Virus record (IMG/VR): IMGVR_UViG_3300025769_000241
Location: 1 to 42,959 of that record
Origin: a virus
Reading direction: 5' to 3' (one strand)
DNA length: 42,959 nt
Below, one piece after another: positions 26,812 to 35,433 of this stretch (position 1 is its first letter; each line of letters opens with the position of its first letter). The notes under the pieces are model-generated. The model did not search any database. It worked only from the letters and a program-made list of their open reading frames with translations, and was not told where the DNA came from. The position numbers and the translations under genes were made by a program.

Positions 26812-29172
26812 ATGAAAATAGTTTTATATACAGGATATCAATCCACACATTGGAATCCCGATACACAATATAAAATAGGCTTAGGTGGTACAGAACAATG
26901 CGTTCTGTACCTCGCCTATCATTTAGCAGCATACCCAGGAAATGAAGTATGGGTAGTAGGAGATGTTATAGACGGAGATTTTGATAAAGTAAAATATAGA
27001 TCCCTAGAAAACTTTAAAAAAGAAGTACAATCAGTAGATACTATTATTGCTACTTCTTATATCCACTATTTACTCGAATTTGAAGATATAGAATATAAAA
27101 ATTCAATATTCTGGGCCCATAACACTGATTACTTTACATATTGGAGGGGAGAAGAAATAGAAAATCATAGAGAATTACTATTACATCCTAAACTTGATCA
27201 TATAATTTGTTTAACCTATTGGCATAAAGACAAATTTGCTGAACAATTCCCAGAAGCTTTAGATAAAATTCAAGTTATAGGCAATGGTATTTATAAAGAT
27301 GCTTTTGTAAACGTATGGCCCAAACCTAAAAAAGTAAATGGAAAATTACTCCCAGGTGATCCTCTACACAATATTAAAATCCAAAATAGATACATTTATA
27401 GTTCTCATGCTGAACGAGGTTTAGGTCGCTTATTAGAAGAATGGCCTTCTATTTTAGAAAACACCCCAGATGCTACTTTAAAAGTAGCAACCCCAGCATA
27501 CGGTTTAGAATATTTTAATCTTTATTTTAAAGATTGGGTAGATAGCTTGGAAGGAGTTGAATTTGTTGGTACATTATCCCAATCTGAACTATACAATTTA
27601 ATGGCTGTTAGTCAATATTGGTATTACCCTTCGGAATATGAAGAAACTTTTTGTATAACAGCATTAGAAATGTTAGGACATAAAGTTCAACCTATAACTT
27701 GGGAATGGGGAGGATTAAAAGAAACTTTACAAGGTTTTAATACTAAAAATATTTATGAAAGTATAAATTGGAATTTAGTTAAATCTTATTTATATTATAA
27801 GGACTGGAAAGTTGTTGTAAGAGATCATTGGTTACCATTAATAACAAGGTTAAATATGAAAATAGATTATTTTTACGTTTTAAGTATAAATGAAACAGAA
27901 GAACTACGAGAAAAATGTGCAAACATTGACCTCCCAGAACCAACTCCTTACTGGATTAAACCTGGTTTTGATGCTCGTAGTCCTTTATTTCCTGAAGTCT
28001 TAAAGAAATTTGGAGTAAATAAACACCCAAGATGGATTCTTGATACCCCTAATGAATGGTGGGCACGTGATGTAATGGATGGGGAAGTTGGTTGTTCTCT
28101 TTCTCACGTTGATGCTTGGGTAGATGCATATGCTAAAGATCACGATGTAGCTATTATTTTTGAAGATGATTTTGATCAAGTATCTCAAGTACCTTGGGAT
28201 CAAGTGCAACAATTATTAGATATGGAGTACGATTTAATTTATTTAGGTCGTAACGCTTTAAAACCCGAACTTGAAAAACAAATCCCAGGCATAGTAGGGT
28301 GGGTTGAACCCGATTATTCATATAATGCTCACGCTTATATTCTTTCAAAACGAGGAATTCAAATCCTTGTAGAAGAATATTTAGAGCAATTTAAAAATGA
28401 AATTTTTGCTATGGATGAATTTTTACCTATTACATATGGTATGACTCATCGTCAAGAAATTCTAAGTGAATATAATGGTAAAACACGTTTAAAAGCTGCT
28501 GCTCCTGTTGTTAATTATTTTGAACAAAAAGAAAGTCCTGGTTTAACTTTTTATGTTAGACCTGATGAAAACTTACCTGAGATTAAACAATCACAAGATT
28601 GGAATTCTTGGTGTGATAAGTATATTAATCCTCATATTAGAAAAGGTCAATACCGTTTAATGGTAGATGAAATTGCTCCTAACGTAATTGAATTCCCATT
28701 ATTTACTAAAAAATTCTGTAAAGAAATTATTGAATTAGCTGAAAAAAGTGAATGGGTAACTGATAGACATGCTTTTTATCCTACAACTGACCAAACAATG
28801 GAAAGTTTAGGTATGCAAGATATTTACCAAAAAGTATTAGAAGAATTTGTATACCCAGTTTGGATTTGGTTTTGGGAATTACAAGGTGATACTTGGAAAA
28901 CTTTAGGCAGTGAAAACTTTATTGCTAAGTACGATACTTTAAATCAGGGTAGTTTAGACTTGCATCACGACGATTCTGTTATTACATTAAATCTAAGATT
29001 AAATGATGAATTTAAAGGTGGAGGTACCTATTTACCCAAATATCAAAAAACAGTACAACCACGTAAAGTAGGTAATGTAATGGCTCATCCTGGAGTAGTT
29101 ACTCATTTACATGGTGGTCGTCCTGTTGAAAAAGGAACAAGATATATTTTAGTAACTTTTACACGTAAATAA
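26812..29172 (+). CDS. Three-domain GT4 / GT25 / lysyl-hydroxylase (PLOD-like) fusion enzyme
   Basis: A 786-residue fusion. Residues 1-348 are a GT-B glycosyltransferase domain: GLGGTEQCVLYLA near residue 24 and EYEETFCITALEMLG near 276 occupy the donor-site positions of GT4 enzymes. Residues about 349-580 resemble GT25 (LPS and collagen galactosyltransferases): YFYVLSINETEE start, CSLSHVDAW at about 429, and an EDD metal motif at 451-453. Residues about 620-786 resemble the catalytic domain of animal lysyl hydroxylases: LHHDDS with Fe ligands H718 and D720, H767 in THLHGGRP, and R777 in GTRY for 2-oxoglutarate. In human PLOD3 the same H-x-D, H and R occur with the same ten-residue H-to-R spacing. 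Mimivirus L230 is a known viral hydroxylase-glycosyltransferase. The gene starts 23 bases after collagen fibre 2, so Y-position Lys of the collagens are the likely substrate. Confidence 0.88.
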   Translation: MKIVLYTGYQSTHWNPDTQYKIGLGGTEQCVLYLAYHLAAYPGNEVWVVGDVIDGDFDKVKYRSLENFKKEVQSVDTIIATSYIHYLLEFEDIEYKNSIFWAHNTDYFTYWRGEEIENHRELLLHPKLDHIICLTYWHKDKFAEQFPEALDKIQVIGNGIYKDAFVNVWPKPKKVNGKLLPGDPLHNIKIQNRYIYSSHAERGLGRLLEEWPSILENTPDATLKVATPAYGLEYFNLYFKDWVDSLEGVEFVGTLSQSELYNLMAVSQYWYYPSEYEETFCITALEMLGHKVQPITWEWGGLKETLQGFNTKNIYESINWNLVKSYLYYKDWKVVVRDHWLPLITRLNMKIDYFYVLSINETEELREKCANIDLPEPTPYWIKPGFDARSPLFPEVLKKFGVNKHPRWILDTPNEWWARDVMDGEVGCSLSHVDAWVDAYAKDHDVAIIFEDDFDQVSQVPWDQVQQLLDMEYDLIYLGRNALKPELEKQIPGIVGWVEPDYSYNAHAYILSKRGIQILVEEYLEQFKNEIFAMDEFLPITYGMTHRQEILSEYNGKTRLKAAAPVVNYFEQKESPGLTFYVRPDENLPEIKQSQDWNSWCDKYINPHIRKGQYRLMVDEIAPNVIEFPLFTKKFCKEIIELAEKSEWVTDRHAFYPTTDQTMESLGMQDIYQKVLEEFVYPVWIWFWELQGDTWKTLGSENFIAKYDTLNQGSLDLHHDDSVITLNLRLNDEFKGGGTYLPKYQKTVQPRKVGNVMAHPGVVTHLHGGRPVEKGTRYILVTFTRK

Positions 29173-29787
29173 ATGGATACATGCTATACATTTCCCCTAG
29201 ATTGGGATAAACAAGTAAATCAAACCAACTATTATTGGTTTGCTGAGGGATTTACTCCTCAAGAATTAGTTGAAGTAGAAAAACTTACTACTAGTTTAAA
29301 TTTTCAACAAGGTATTACTGAAAAAGGTAGCCAAGATCAAGGTGAAGGTTTAGAATCTCGTAACTCAATGATTAAATGGGTTCCTTTTAGTGAAGAAACT
29401 AAATGGATTTATGATAAAATTGGGGACTTAGCTATGGAAGCTAATGACGAGATGTTTAAATTTGACCTAAGTCATATGCCTGAAAACATCCAATACACAG
29501 AATATTATGCTACAAACCAAGGTCATTACGATTGGCATATGGATATTGGAGCTGAAGGATTTATGAAATTCCGTAAAATCTCAGTTACAGTACAATTATC
29601 AGGTCCTGATGAATACGATGGAGGTGATTTACAACTTTGGCAGGGTGGTCAATACCCAACAACAGCCCCTCGTGGTAAAGGTAATGTTGTAATTTTCCCA
29701 TCATTTATGATGCATAGAGTTACTCCTGTAACTCGTGGTACACGTAAATCATTTGTACTTTGGTTAGGAGGAGGTCATTATAGATAA
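29173..29787 (+). CDS. 2-oxoglutarate/Fe(II)-dependent oxygenase (prolyl-hydroxylase-like)
   Basis: A 204-residue double-stranded beta-helix oxygenase of the P4H/PKHD type. The iron triad is H122-x-D124 (HYDWHMD) and H181 (FMMHRVTP), with R191 ten residues later for 2-oxoglutarate. The segment YDGGDLQLWQGG and GNVVIFPSF are characteristic of the family. Length matches single-domain PKHD-type proteins. It starts on the base after the stop of the PLOD fusion and is coupled by TAATG to the next gene, so it belongs to the same operon. Protein or sugar hydroxylation are both possible. A classical collagen prolyl 4-hydroxylase role is doubtful because the collagens here have essentially no proline in the Y position. 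Confidence 0.85.
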   Translation: MDTCYTFPLDWDKQVNQTNYYWFAEGFTPQELVEVEKLTTSLNFQQGITEKGSQDQGEGLESRNSMIKWVPFSEETKWIYDKIGDLAMEANDEMFKFDLSHMPENIQYTEYYATNQGHYDWHMDIGAEGFMKFRKISVTVQLSGPDEYDGGDLQLWQGGQYPTTAPRGKGNVVIFPSFMMHRVTPVTRGTRKSFVLWLGGGHYR

Positions 29788-30548
29788 TGAAGATAGCTAT
29801 TTGTATTAGTGGTCAACCCCGTAATTACGAACAAGGTTATTACGAGTTAAAAAAATGGTTTCTTGACAAGTATGATTGCGATATTTACATTCATACTTGG
29901 AAAGATTCTGTTATGGAGGCGGGTCACAAATATGTTAAAGAAAGAACATACGAATTTACAGATAAAGACTATGATCGCATAATTGATCTATATAAACCCA
30001 AAACTTGGCACTTTCAAAAACCCATCCCATTTGATGAAACTAATATTAAAGGTCCTCATATTGGGTATAAATTAAATAGTACTTTAAGTGCATCTTATTC
30101 AATACATGCTTGTTATAAATTAGTAAAAGACTGGGGAATCGATTACGATCTTGTTATTAGAACTAGATTTGATTTAGAATTCACAAATTATATCTCCCCA
30201 GAATGTTTATTTTTAAAAGATTTATCTTTACTAGACCCTAATAAATTAAATGTATTTGAATACCCTAAAACAGAAGAAGGATACCCAACAAGACTATCAG
30301 AAGTTGACGATTTATTTGCCGTAAGTTCGCCAGAAATAGCCAATATTTACGCCGACTATTTTAGTTACGTGATATCCTATATCTACATGAACCCCGATTA
30401 TATTTCGTGGTTAGATGAACACATTTCAGAGAATGCTGATCCCATCTATCCTGAAAGTTTATTAAAATATCATTTAGTAACTAATGGAGTAGAAATAAAC
30501 CCTGTCAATAGTTTAACAGAACATTTTACAGCTAACATATTACGATGA
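29787..30548 (+). CDS. Glycosyltransferase-like protein, tandem paralogue 1
   Basis: A 253-residue cytoplasmic protein opening with KIAICISGQPRNYEQGYYEL. It has YDCDIYIHTW at residues 30-39 and DLVIRTRFDLEF at about 124-135, a DxD-like position typical of GT-A nucleotide-sugar enzymes. The next gene encodes a paralogue with the same three motifs in the same order. I know proteins of this type from phage and giant-virus glycan clusters, but not a biochemical function. The start overlaps the previous stop by one base, and its own stop overlaps the next ATG (ATGA), so the set is translationally coupled. Role inferred: addition of a sugar to fibre glycans. Confidence 0.6.
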   Translation: MKIAICISGQPRNYEQGYYELKKWFLDKYDCDIYIHTWKDSVMEAGHKYVKERTYEFTDKDYDRIIDLYKPKTWHFQKPIPFDETNIKGPHIGYKLNSTLSASYSIHACYKLVKDWGIDYDLVIRTRFDLEFTNYISPECLFLKDLSLLDPNKLNVFEYPKTEEGYPTRLSEVDDLFAVSSPEIANIYADYFSYVISYIYMNPDYISWLDEHISENADPIYPESLLKYHLVTNGVEINPVNSLTEHFTANILR

Positions 30549-31294
30549 AAATAGCAATATTAGTTAGTGGTCAACCACGTCGATATAGAAATGGGTTCTA
30601 TGAACTAAAAAAATGGTTTATGGACCGTTATGACTGTGATGTATATTTACACGCTTGGGATGCTCCTCAATTTCACAAATATAATTTTTTTGATGGGGGT
30701 AATCTCCAACACGTTTATGAAAACGATAACAGTACCTATGATAATTTAGTCGAATGGTATAAACCCAAAAATTATCTATTTGAACCAGCTATTCAATTTG
30801 ATGGTGCTGACTTAAAAGGTCCTAATAATCAACGTTTAAATTCACAAATGGGTATGTGGATGTCTTTAAAACGCGCTTGGGATTTAATGGAAGAATCAGG
30901 CATTAAATATGATTTAGTTATCAAAACTAGATACGATCTATTATTTACTCATAGAGTAGCTAATAATTGTCCTTTATTAGAAGACGTTACCAAATACGAT
31001 CCAAATTTTATTCATTACTTTGAATACCCCCCACATTGGAAAATGGCAGATCAACTAAATGATACATTTGCTTTAGGTGGATATGATTTAATGAAAATTT
31101 ACTGTAACGTGTTTACCCACATGCTACGTATTATATTTGTAGATCCTGAATACTACCAGTTTTATACAGATATGTTTATTAATGAAACACTAATTGCTCA
31201 ACATTTAAGAAATAATAATGTTCCTCTTAAACCTATTTGGCACGGATTCAACGGAACTCGTGGTATAGATGGTGGTTGTGAAATAATGAGATAA
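30545..31294 (+). CDS. Glycosyltransferase-like protein, tandem paralogue 2
   Basis: A 249-residue paralogue of the preceding protein. Shared elements are SGQPRRYRNGFYELKKWF, YDCDVYLHAWD, a KGPNNQRLNSQ segment (KGPHIGYKLNS in paralogue 1) and DLVIKTRYDLLF. The middle and C-terminal parts differ, so donor or acceptor specificity has probably diverged after duplication. It overlaps paralogue 1 by four bases. Confidence 0.6.
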   Translation: MKIAILVSGQPRRYRNGFYELKKWFMDRYDCDVYLHAWDAPQFHKYNFFDGGNLQHVYENDNSTYDNLVEWYKPKNYLFEPAIQFDGADLKGPNNQRLNSQMGMWMSLKRAWDLMEESGIKYDLVIKTRYDLLFTHRVANNCPLLEDVTKYDPNFIHYFEYPPHWKMADQLNDTFALGGYDLMKIYCNVFTHMLRIIFVDPEYYQFYTDMFINETLIAQHLRNNNVPLKPIWHGFNGTRGIDGGCEIMR

Positions 31295-31295
31295 T

Positions 31296-33563
31296 ATGAA
31301 AGAAACAAAAGTTTTTGCTCACGGTGCTTACATAGGCACTACAGGTTATGCTAATCATACCCGTGATTTTTTTAGACATTTATCTAAATTAACTCCTATA
31401 AAAGTTAGGAATTATACTGTAGGTAAAACTTGGGAAGGTCAAAAAGATGAACCCCATAATAAAGAACCTTATATTAATATTGTAGATAAAAATTTGTTAG
31501 TAGAACAGACTTTAACTGTAGCTGATAATAAAAGAGAAGATTTTCCTATATATACTAAATATCAAAATGAATTCGATCATGATGTTAATTTAGTATTAAT
31601 GGAAACTAACCATCATTATTTTTATGATTATTATAAAGGTCCTAAAATTGCTTATAATGTATGGGAATCAACCCTCCAACCAGAACAATTTTTTAACCGA
31701 TTAAAAACATTTGATCAAATTTGGGTACCATCAAAATGGCAAGCTGAGTGTACTATTAATCAAGGTATACCTGCTGAAAAAGTTAAAGTAGTACCTGAGG
31801 GAGTAGATATACATACTTTCTATCCAGAAGACCCCCAAACCACTTTAGATTATGTAGATGGTAGATTTAAATTTATTTTATTCGGTAGATGGGAATATAG
31901 GAAATCTACTCAAGAAATTATTGAAACCTTCCTTAAAACTTTTACTCCCGATGAACCTGTAGATTTAATACTATCAGCTGATAACCCTTATGCTATTGAC
32001 GGTTTAGAATCAACTGAAAATCGTTTAAAACATTTTGGTTTAGAAGACCCACGTATTAAAATTAAACATTTTCCTTCACGTGAGGATTACATTACATATA
32101 TTAAAAATGGTCATGTATTTTTGTCTTGTGCTCGTAGTGAAGGGTGGAATTTACCCCTTATTGAAGCAATGGCATGTGGAACCCCTTCTATATACTCAAA
32201 TTGTTCAGGTCAACTTGAATTTGCTCAAAACAGAGGGCTACCAGTAAAAATTAAAGAAGAAAAACTAAATCCTGATAATGTAGGTAATTATTACGAACCT
32301 GATTTTGAAGATTTAGCTCGTGTAATGCGTGATGCTTTTGAAAATTACACAGACCATAAAAAACGTGCTTTAGAAGAGGCAAAATTAATCCATCGTGACT
32401 TTAATTGGGATAATGTAGCTAAAATTGGACATGATACTTTACAAGATTTTGTAGATAATTACCAAGAATCAGAAGACGATAATATTATTAGTGTTAATTA
32501 TATTAGAAAACCTAAAGTAGAAATTCTAGGAGATAAATCTGCTGAATATGAAGTAGAATTTATCAATGGTGATACTAATGAAGTTATCCACAAGCAAGTT
32601 ATTAATAACAATATGTGGACTCAGTGTAATAAAGAATATTATATTCCATGGGTAATAAAAGTAAACGGGGAAGAAGTTTCTCGTTTAAATCTAGAAGGAC
32701 AACGTGTATTAATTTCATTAGACTCTAAATCTATAGGTGATACTATTGGTTGGGTACCCTACACAGTTGAATTTGCTAAAAAACACAAATGTAAAGTAGT
32801 TCTATCAACCTTCCATAACCATTGGTTTAAAAACCTCCCAGAATATAAAGATATAGAATGGATGGAACCTGGAAATTCTACAGGATGTGTTGCTCATTAT
32901 AAAATAGGATGGTTTAGAGATGAAAATGGTGGATGGAAAAATTTTGATGCTCATCCTCGTCAATGTAATACTATCCCTATGCAGGCTACTGCTACTGATA
33001 TATTAGGGTTAGAATATAAAGAATTAAACTATGGGTTAGATTTTCCTAAAGGTCAAAGACCTATTAAAGGAAAATATGCTGTAATAGGACCTAATGCTAC
33101 CGCAGGATGTAAAGAATGGAATTATAATCATTGGGTAGTATTATCTAAATTATTAAATCAAGCAGGTTATACTGTAATATCCTTAACTAAAGATGAATTT
33201 AAAATTAATGGTGTTATAAATCATTGGGGTCAATCTATGGATTTTGTAGCCAATTATTTATACCATGCTGATTTATTTATAGGTTTAGGTTCTGGATTAT
33301 CATGGTTTAATTGGGCGCTAGGAAAACATACAATCATGATTAATGGATTTAGTGAAAAAAATCATGAATTTACTTCTAAAATTACTAGGGTTTATAATGA
33401 AAATGTATGTTTTCCATGTTGGACTAACCCAAATTTTGCATTTGATGCTGGTGATTGGAATTGGTGCCCTATTTGGAAAGGAACAGATAAACAACATATT
33501 TGTCAAAAATCAATAACCCCCCATCAAGTATTTCAAGTAATTAAAAGACGTATAAAAAAATGA
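31296..33563 (+). CDS. Fusion of GT4 glycosyltransferase and TibC/Aah-like O-heptosyltransferase domain
   Basis: A 755-residue two-part enzyme. Residues 1-390 are a GT4 glycosyltransferase: IAYNVWEST and VWVPSKWQAE in the N-terminal Rossmann half, and SEGWNLPLIEAMACGTPS at about 281-298, the E-x7-E donor site. Residues about 425-755 resemble the bacterial autotransporter O-heptosyltransferases (TibC, Aah; TIGR04414-type): VLISLDSKSIGDTIGWVPY at 471, AVIGPNATAGCKEWN, GLGSGLSWFNWALG, and a C-terminal cysteine finger CFPC-x15-C-x11-C (C705, C708, C724, C736) ending in KSITP. TibC-type enzymes bind iron through such a finger and glycosylate Ser residues of repetitive adhesins. The Ser/Thr-rich GTS fibres upstream are the natural candidate substrates. 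Start lies two bases after the previous stop. Confidence 0.8.
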   Translation: MKETKVFAHGAYIGTTGYANHTRDFFRHLSKLTPIKVRNYTVGKTWEGQKDEPHNKEPYINIVDKNLLVEQTLTVADNKREDFPIYTKYQNEFDHDVNLVLMETNHHYFYDYYKGPKIAYNVWESTLQPEQFFNRLKTFDQIWVPSKWQAECTINQGIPAEKVKVVPEGVDIHTFYPEDPQTTLDYVDGRFKFILFGRWEYRKSTQEIIETFLKTFTPDEPVDLILSADNPYAIDGLESTENRLKHFGLEDPRIKIKHFPSREDYITYIKNGHVFLSCARSEGWNLPLIEAMACGTPSIYSNCSGQLEFAQNRGLPVKIKEEKLNPDNVGNYYEPDFEDLARVMRDAFENYTDHKKRALEEAKLIHRDFNWDNVAKIGHDTLQDFVDNYQESEDDNIISVNYIRKPKVEILGDKSAEYEVEFINGDTNEVIHKQVINNNMWTQCNKEYYIPWVIKVNGEEVSRLNLEGQRVLISLDSKSIGDTIGWVPYTVEFAKKHKCKVVLSTFHNHWFKNLPEYKDIEWMEPGNSTGCVAHYKIGWFRDENGGWKNFDAHPRQCNTIPMQATATDILGLEYKELNYGLDFPKGQRPIKGKYAVIGPNATAGCKEWNYNHWVVLSKLLNQAGYTVISLTKDEFKINGVINHWGQSMDFVANYLYHADLFIGLGSGLSWFNWALGKHTIMINGFSEKNHEFTSKITRVYNENVCFPCWTNPNFAFDAGDWNWCPIWKGTDKQHICQKSITPHQVFQVIKRRIKK

Positions 33564-34204
33564 ACCGAGTTAGTATTATCAACTTAATCCAAGAAAAATA
33601 TAATTTTTCAAATTATTTAGAAATAGGAGTAAGACGTACTGAAGACTGTTTTGACCATGTAAAATGTTCTACCAAACACTCTGTGGACCCAGGATTCGAA
33701 AACCCAAATAATCCCGCAACCTACCCTTTTACTTCAGATGAATTTTTCCTAAAATTAAAATCTAACCAATTAGATCTTCCTTTAGATTATAAATGGGATA
33801 TAATTTTTATTGACGGGTTACATTTAGCTCCTCAAGTAGAAAAAGACATTTTAAATTCATTAGAACATTTATCTGAAAACGGTATTATAGTATTACATGA
33901 CTGTAATCCTTTTTTATATGAAAGCAATTATACAAGATTAATTGAGGACTATTGGAATCAAGCTTGGAATGGTACTGTATGGAAACCTATTTACAAATTA
34001 AGAACATCAAGACCGGACTTAAGTGTTTGTACTGTTAATGTTGATGAAGGAGTAGGATTAATTAAAAGAGGTTCTCAAGAATTAATTCCTTTTAACAATC
34101 CATATTTTGAATATAAAGTATTTCAAAAAGAAGTAAAAACAGCTTTAAATACAATTGATTATTCTCAAATTAATGATTGGTTAAATTCTGAAGTTAATAT
34201 ATAA
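33560..34204 (+). CDS. Class I SAM-dependent methyltransferase-like protein
   Basis: A 214-residue protein with the Rossmann signature of small-molecule methyltransferases: LEIGVRR at residues 20-26, an acidic VDPGF at about 42, WDIIFIDGLHLAPQVEKDI at about 78-96 and GIIVLHDCNP at about 108-117. This pattern is that of the Methyltransf_24-type family often found in glycan clusters, where such enzymes methylate sugars. It overlaps the GT fusion by four bases and the next gene by one base. Methylation of a fibre glycan or capping of the chain is an inference from context. Confidence 0.75.
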   Translation: MNRVSIINLIQEKYNFSNYLEIGVRRTEDCFDHVKCSTKHSVDPGFENPNNPATYPFTSDEFFLKLKSNQLDLPLDYKWDIIFIDGLHLAPQVEKDILNSLEHLSENGIIVLHDCNPFLYESNYTRLIEDYWNQAWNGTVWKPIYKLRTSRPDLSVCTVNVDEGVGLIKRGSQELIPFNNPYFEYKVFQKEVKTALNTIDYSQINDWLNSEVNI

Positions 34205-35121
34205 TGAAAAAGTTAGCTTTAATTAATACTTATTGTAATAATTGGGAAAGGTTAAATTTATTACATAATAATATTCTTAAACTAAAAGAATTAAACATAG
34301 ATTCATTAGTTTACAGCCCACTTCCTCTTCCTAAAGAAATTACAGAAATAGCTGATTATACCATTACCACTAAGGAAAACCCAGTACTATACATGCCTGA
34401 AAGAGGCATGAATCAATGGAGAGTTTTATATAATTCTAAAGTAAAAACCACTACAATCTCACCTGACTACGGGTGGGCTAGTGTCTACCAATATAAAAAA
34501 TTAATTGAATTTGCTTCTACATTAGATTACGATCATTATTTTCCTTTTATATACGATTTAGAATTTGATTCCGAAATTATTAATACTTTTCAAAATCCTC
34601 ACCCTAAACTATTTTTTCCATCACCTAAATCTCAAGTTTCAAAAGTAGGAAATAATTTTTTATCTATTTCAAAAGAAAATGCTTTAAAAACTTTACCTTT
34701 ATTTGATAAAGAAATTTATAAAAAAGTTTGTACTATGACTATAGCTGAAAAGTTTATGGAACATATATGCGAACACATATCAGGTGAAATTTCAGAACAT
34801 CTTACAACTGATAAAATTCACGAAATTAATAATGTTTGGGATTTTATCCCAGAAACACCTGAAATTAATTTATTTATTAACAATAAAGATGAATTTAAGT
34901 TTTATTTTTATAATATAAAAGATCAAAATCAAGAAATAGAACTTCTAATAAATGGTCAAAAATTTAATTATTTGATAGAACACCACGAAGAATATTTTAC
35001 ACCTGAAGTTGGTTTAGAAGAATCTAATATTGTACTTATTAAGTATAAAAACCAAACTTTTAATATTTCAAAATATTTTCAACCTGAGTACAAATACCAA
35101 CATTATACAGAACTTTTATAA
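34204..35121 (+). CDS. Glycosyltransferase-like protein, weak similarity
   Basis: A 305-residue protein opening with KKLALINTYCNNWERLNLLHNNI, which looks like the first strand-helix of a GT-A fold, followed by an ADYTITTKENP segment and a YDLEFDSE acidic motif at about residue 118 that could be metal-binding. The C-terminal 80 residues (from INLFINNKDE) form a separate, beta-type domain. The evidence is thin: context in a glycosylation operon plus the N-terminal pattern. It is coupled to the methyltransferase gene by TAATG. Confidence 0.4.
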   Translation: MKKLALINTYCNNWERLNLLHNNILKLKELNIDSLVYSPLPLPKEITEIADYTITTKENPVLYMPERGMNQWRVLYNSKVKTTTISPDYGWASVYQYKKLIEFASTLDYDHYFPFIYDLEFDSEIINTFQNPHPKLFFPSPKSQVSKVGNNFLSISKENALKTLPLFDKEIYKKVCTMTIAEKFMEHICEHISGEISEHLTTDKIHEINNVWDFIPETPEINLFINNKDEFKFYFYNIKDQNQEIELLINGQKFNYLIEHHEEYFTPEVGLEESNIVLIKYKNQTFNISKYFQPEYKYQHYTELL

Positions 35122-35129
35122 TATTTATC
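35120..35129 (+). promoter_or_regulatory. Weak candidate promoter motif (AATATTTATC)
   Basis: Partial motif overlapping the stop codon of the preceding gene, only three bases from the next ATG. The spacing is too short for a leader, so it may be chance. Confidence 0.2.
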
Positions 35130-35132
35130 ATC

Positions 35133-35384
35133 ATGGAAAAAATGTTTTTAACAGAAGACGAAAAAAAACAATTAATAGATCTTCAAACTAAAGAAACAGA
35201 AATTTTAAACAAAATAGGAGAACTAGAAGTAAACTTAAAATTACTAACTTCTCAAAAAGAAACTAAAATTCAAGAAGCTACTAAACTTAACGAGCAAAAA
35301 ACTAAAATAGCTCAACAATTGCAAGATAAGTATGGTGAAGGTTCTATCAATTTAGAGACGGGAGAGTTTACAAAGATAAGTTGA
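35133..35384 (+). CDS. Small coiled-coil protein
   Basis: An 83-residue, highly charged protein with an uninterrupted helical stretch from residue 8 to about 68 (heptad-like Leu/Ile spacing: LIDLQ, ILNKIGELEVNLKLL, IAQQL). There are no membrane segments. It lies between the modification operon and the tail sheath gene. Possibly an assembly chaperone or scaffold; no family recognised. Confidence 0.65.
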   Translation: MEKMFLTEDEKKQLIDLQTKETEILNKIGELEVNLKLLTSQKETKIQEATKLNEQKTKIAQQLQDKYGEGSINLETGEFTKIS

Positions 35385-35401
35385 TTTTTGAATTCTCTTC
35401 T

Positions 35402-35413
35402 AATATTTATAAC
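35402..35413 (+). promoter_or_regulatory. Candidate late promoter motif (AATATTTATAAC)
   Basis: Perfect consensus copy 20 bases upstream of the tail sheath start. Confidence 0.5.
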
Positions 35414-35433
35414 AAAACATAACCTTATAGGCA

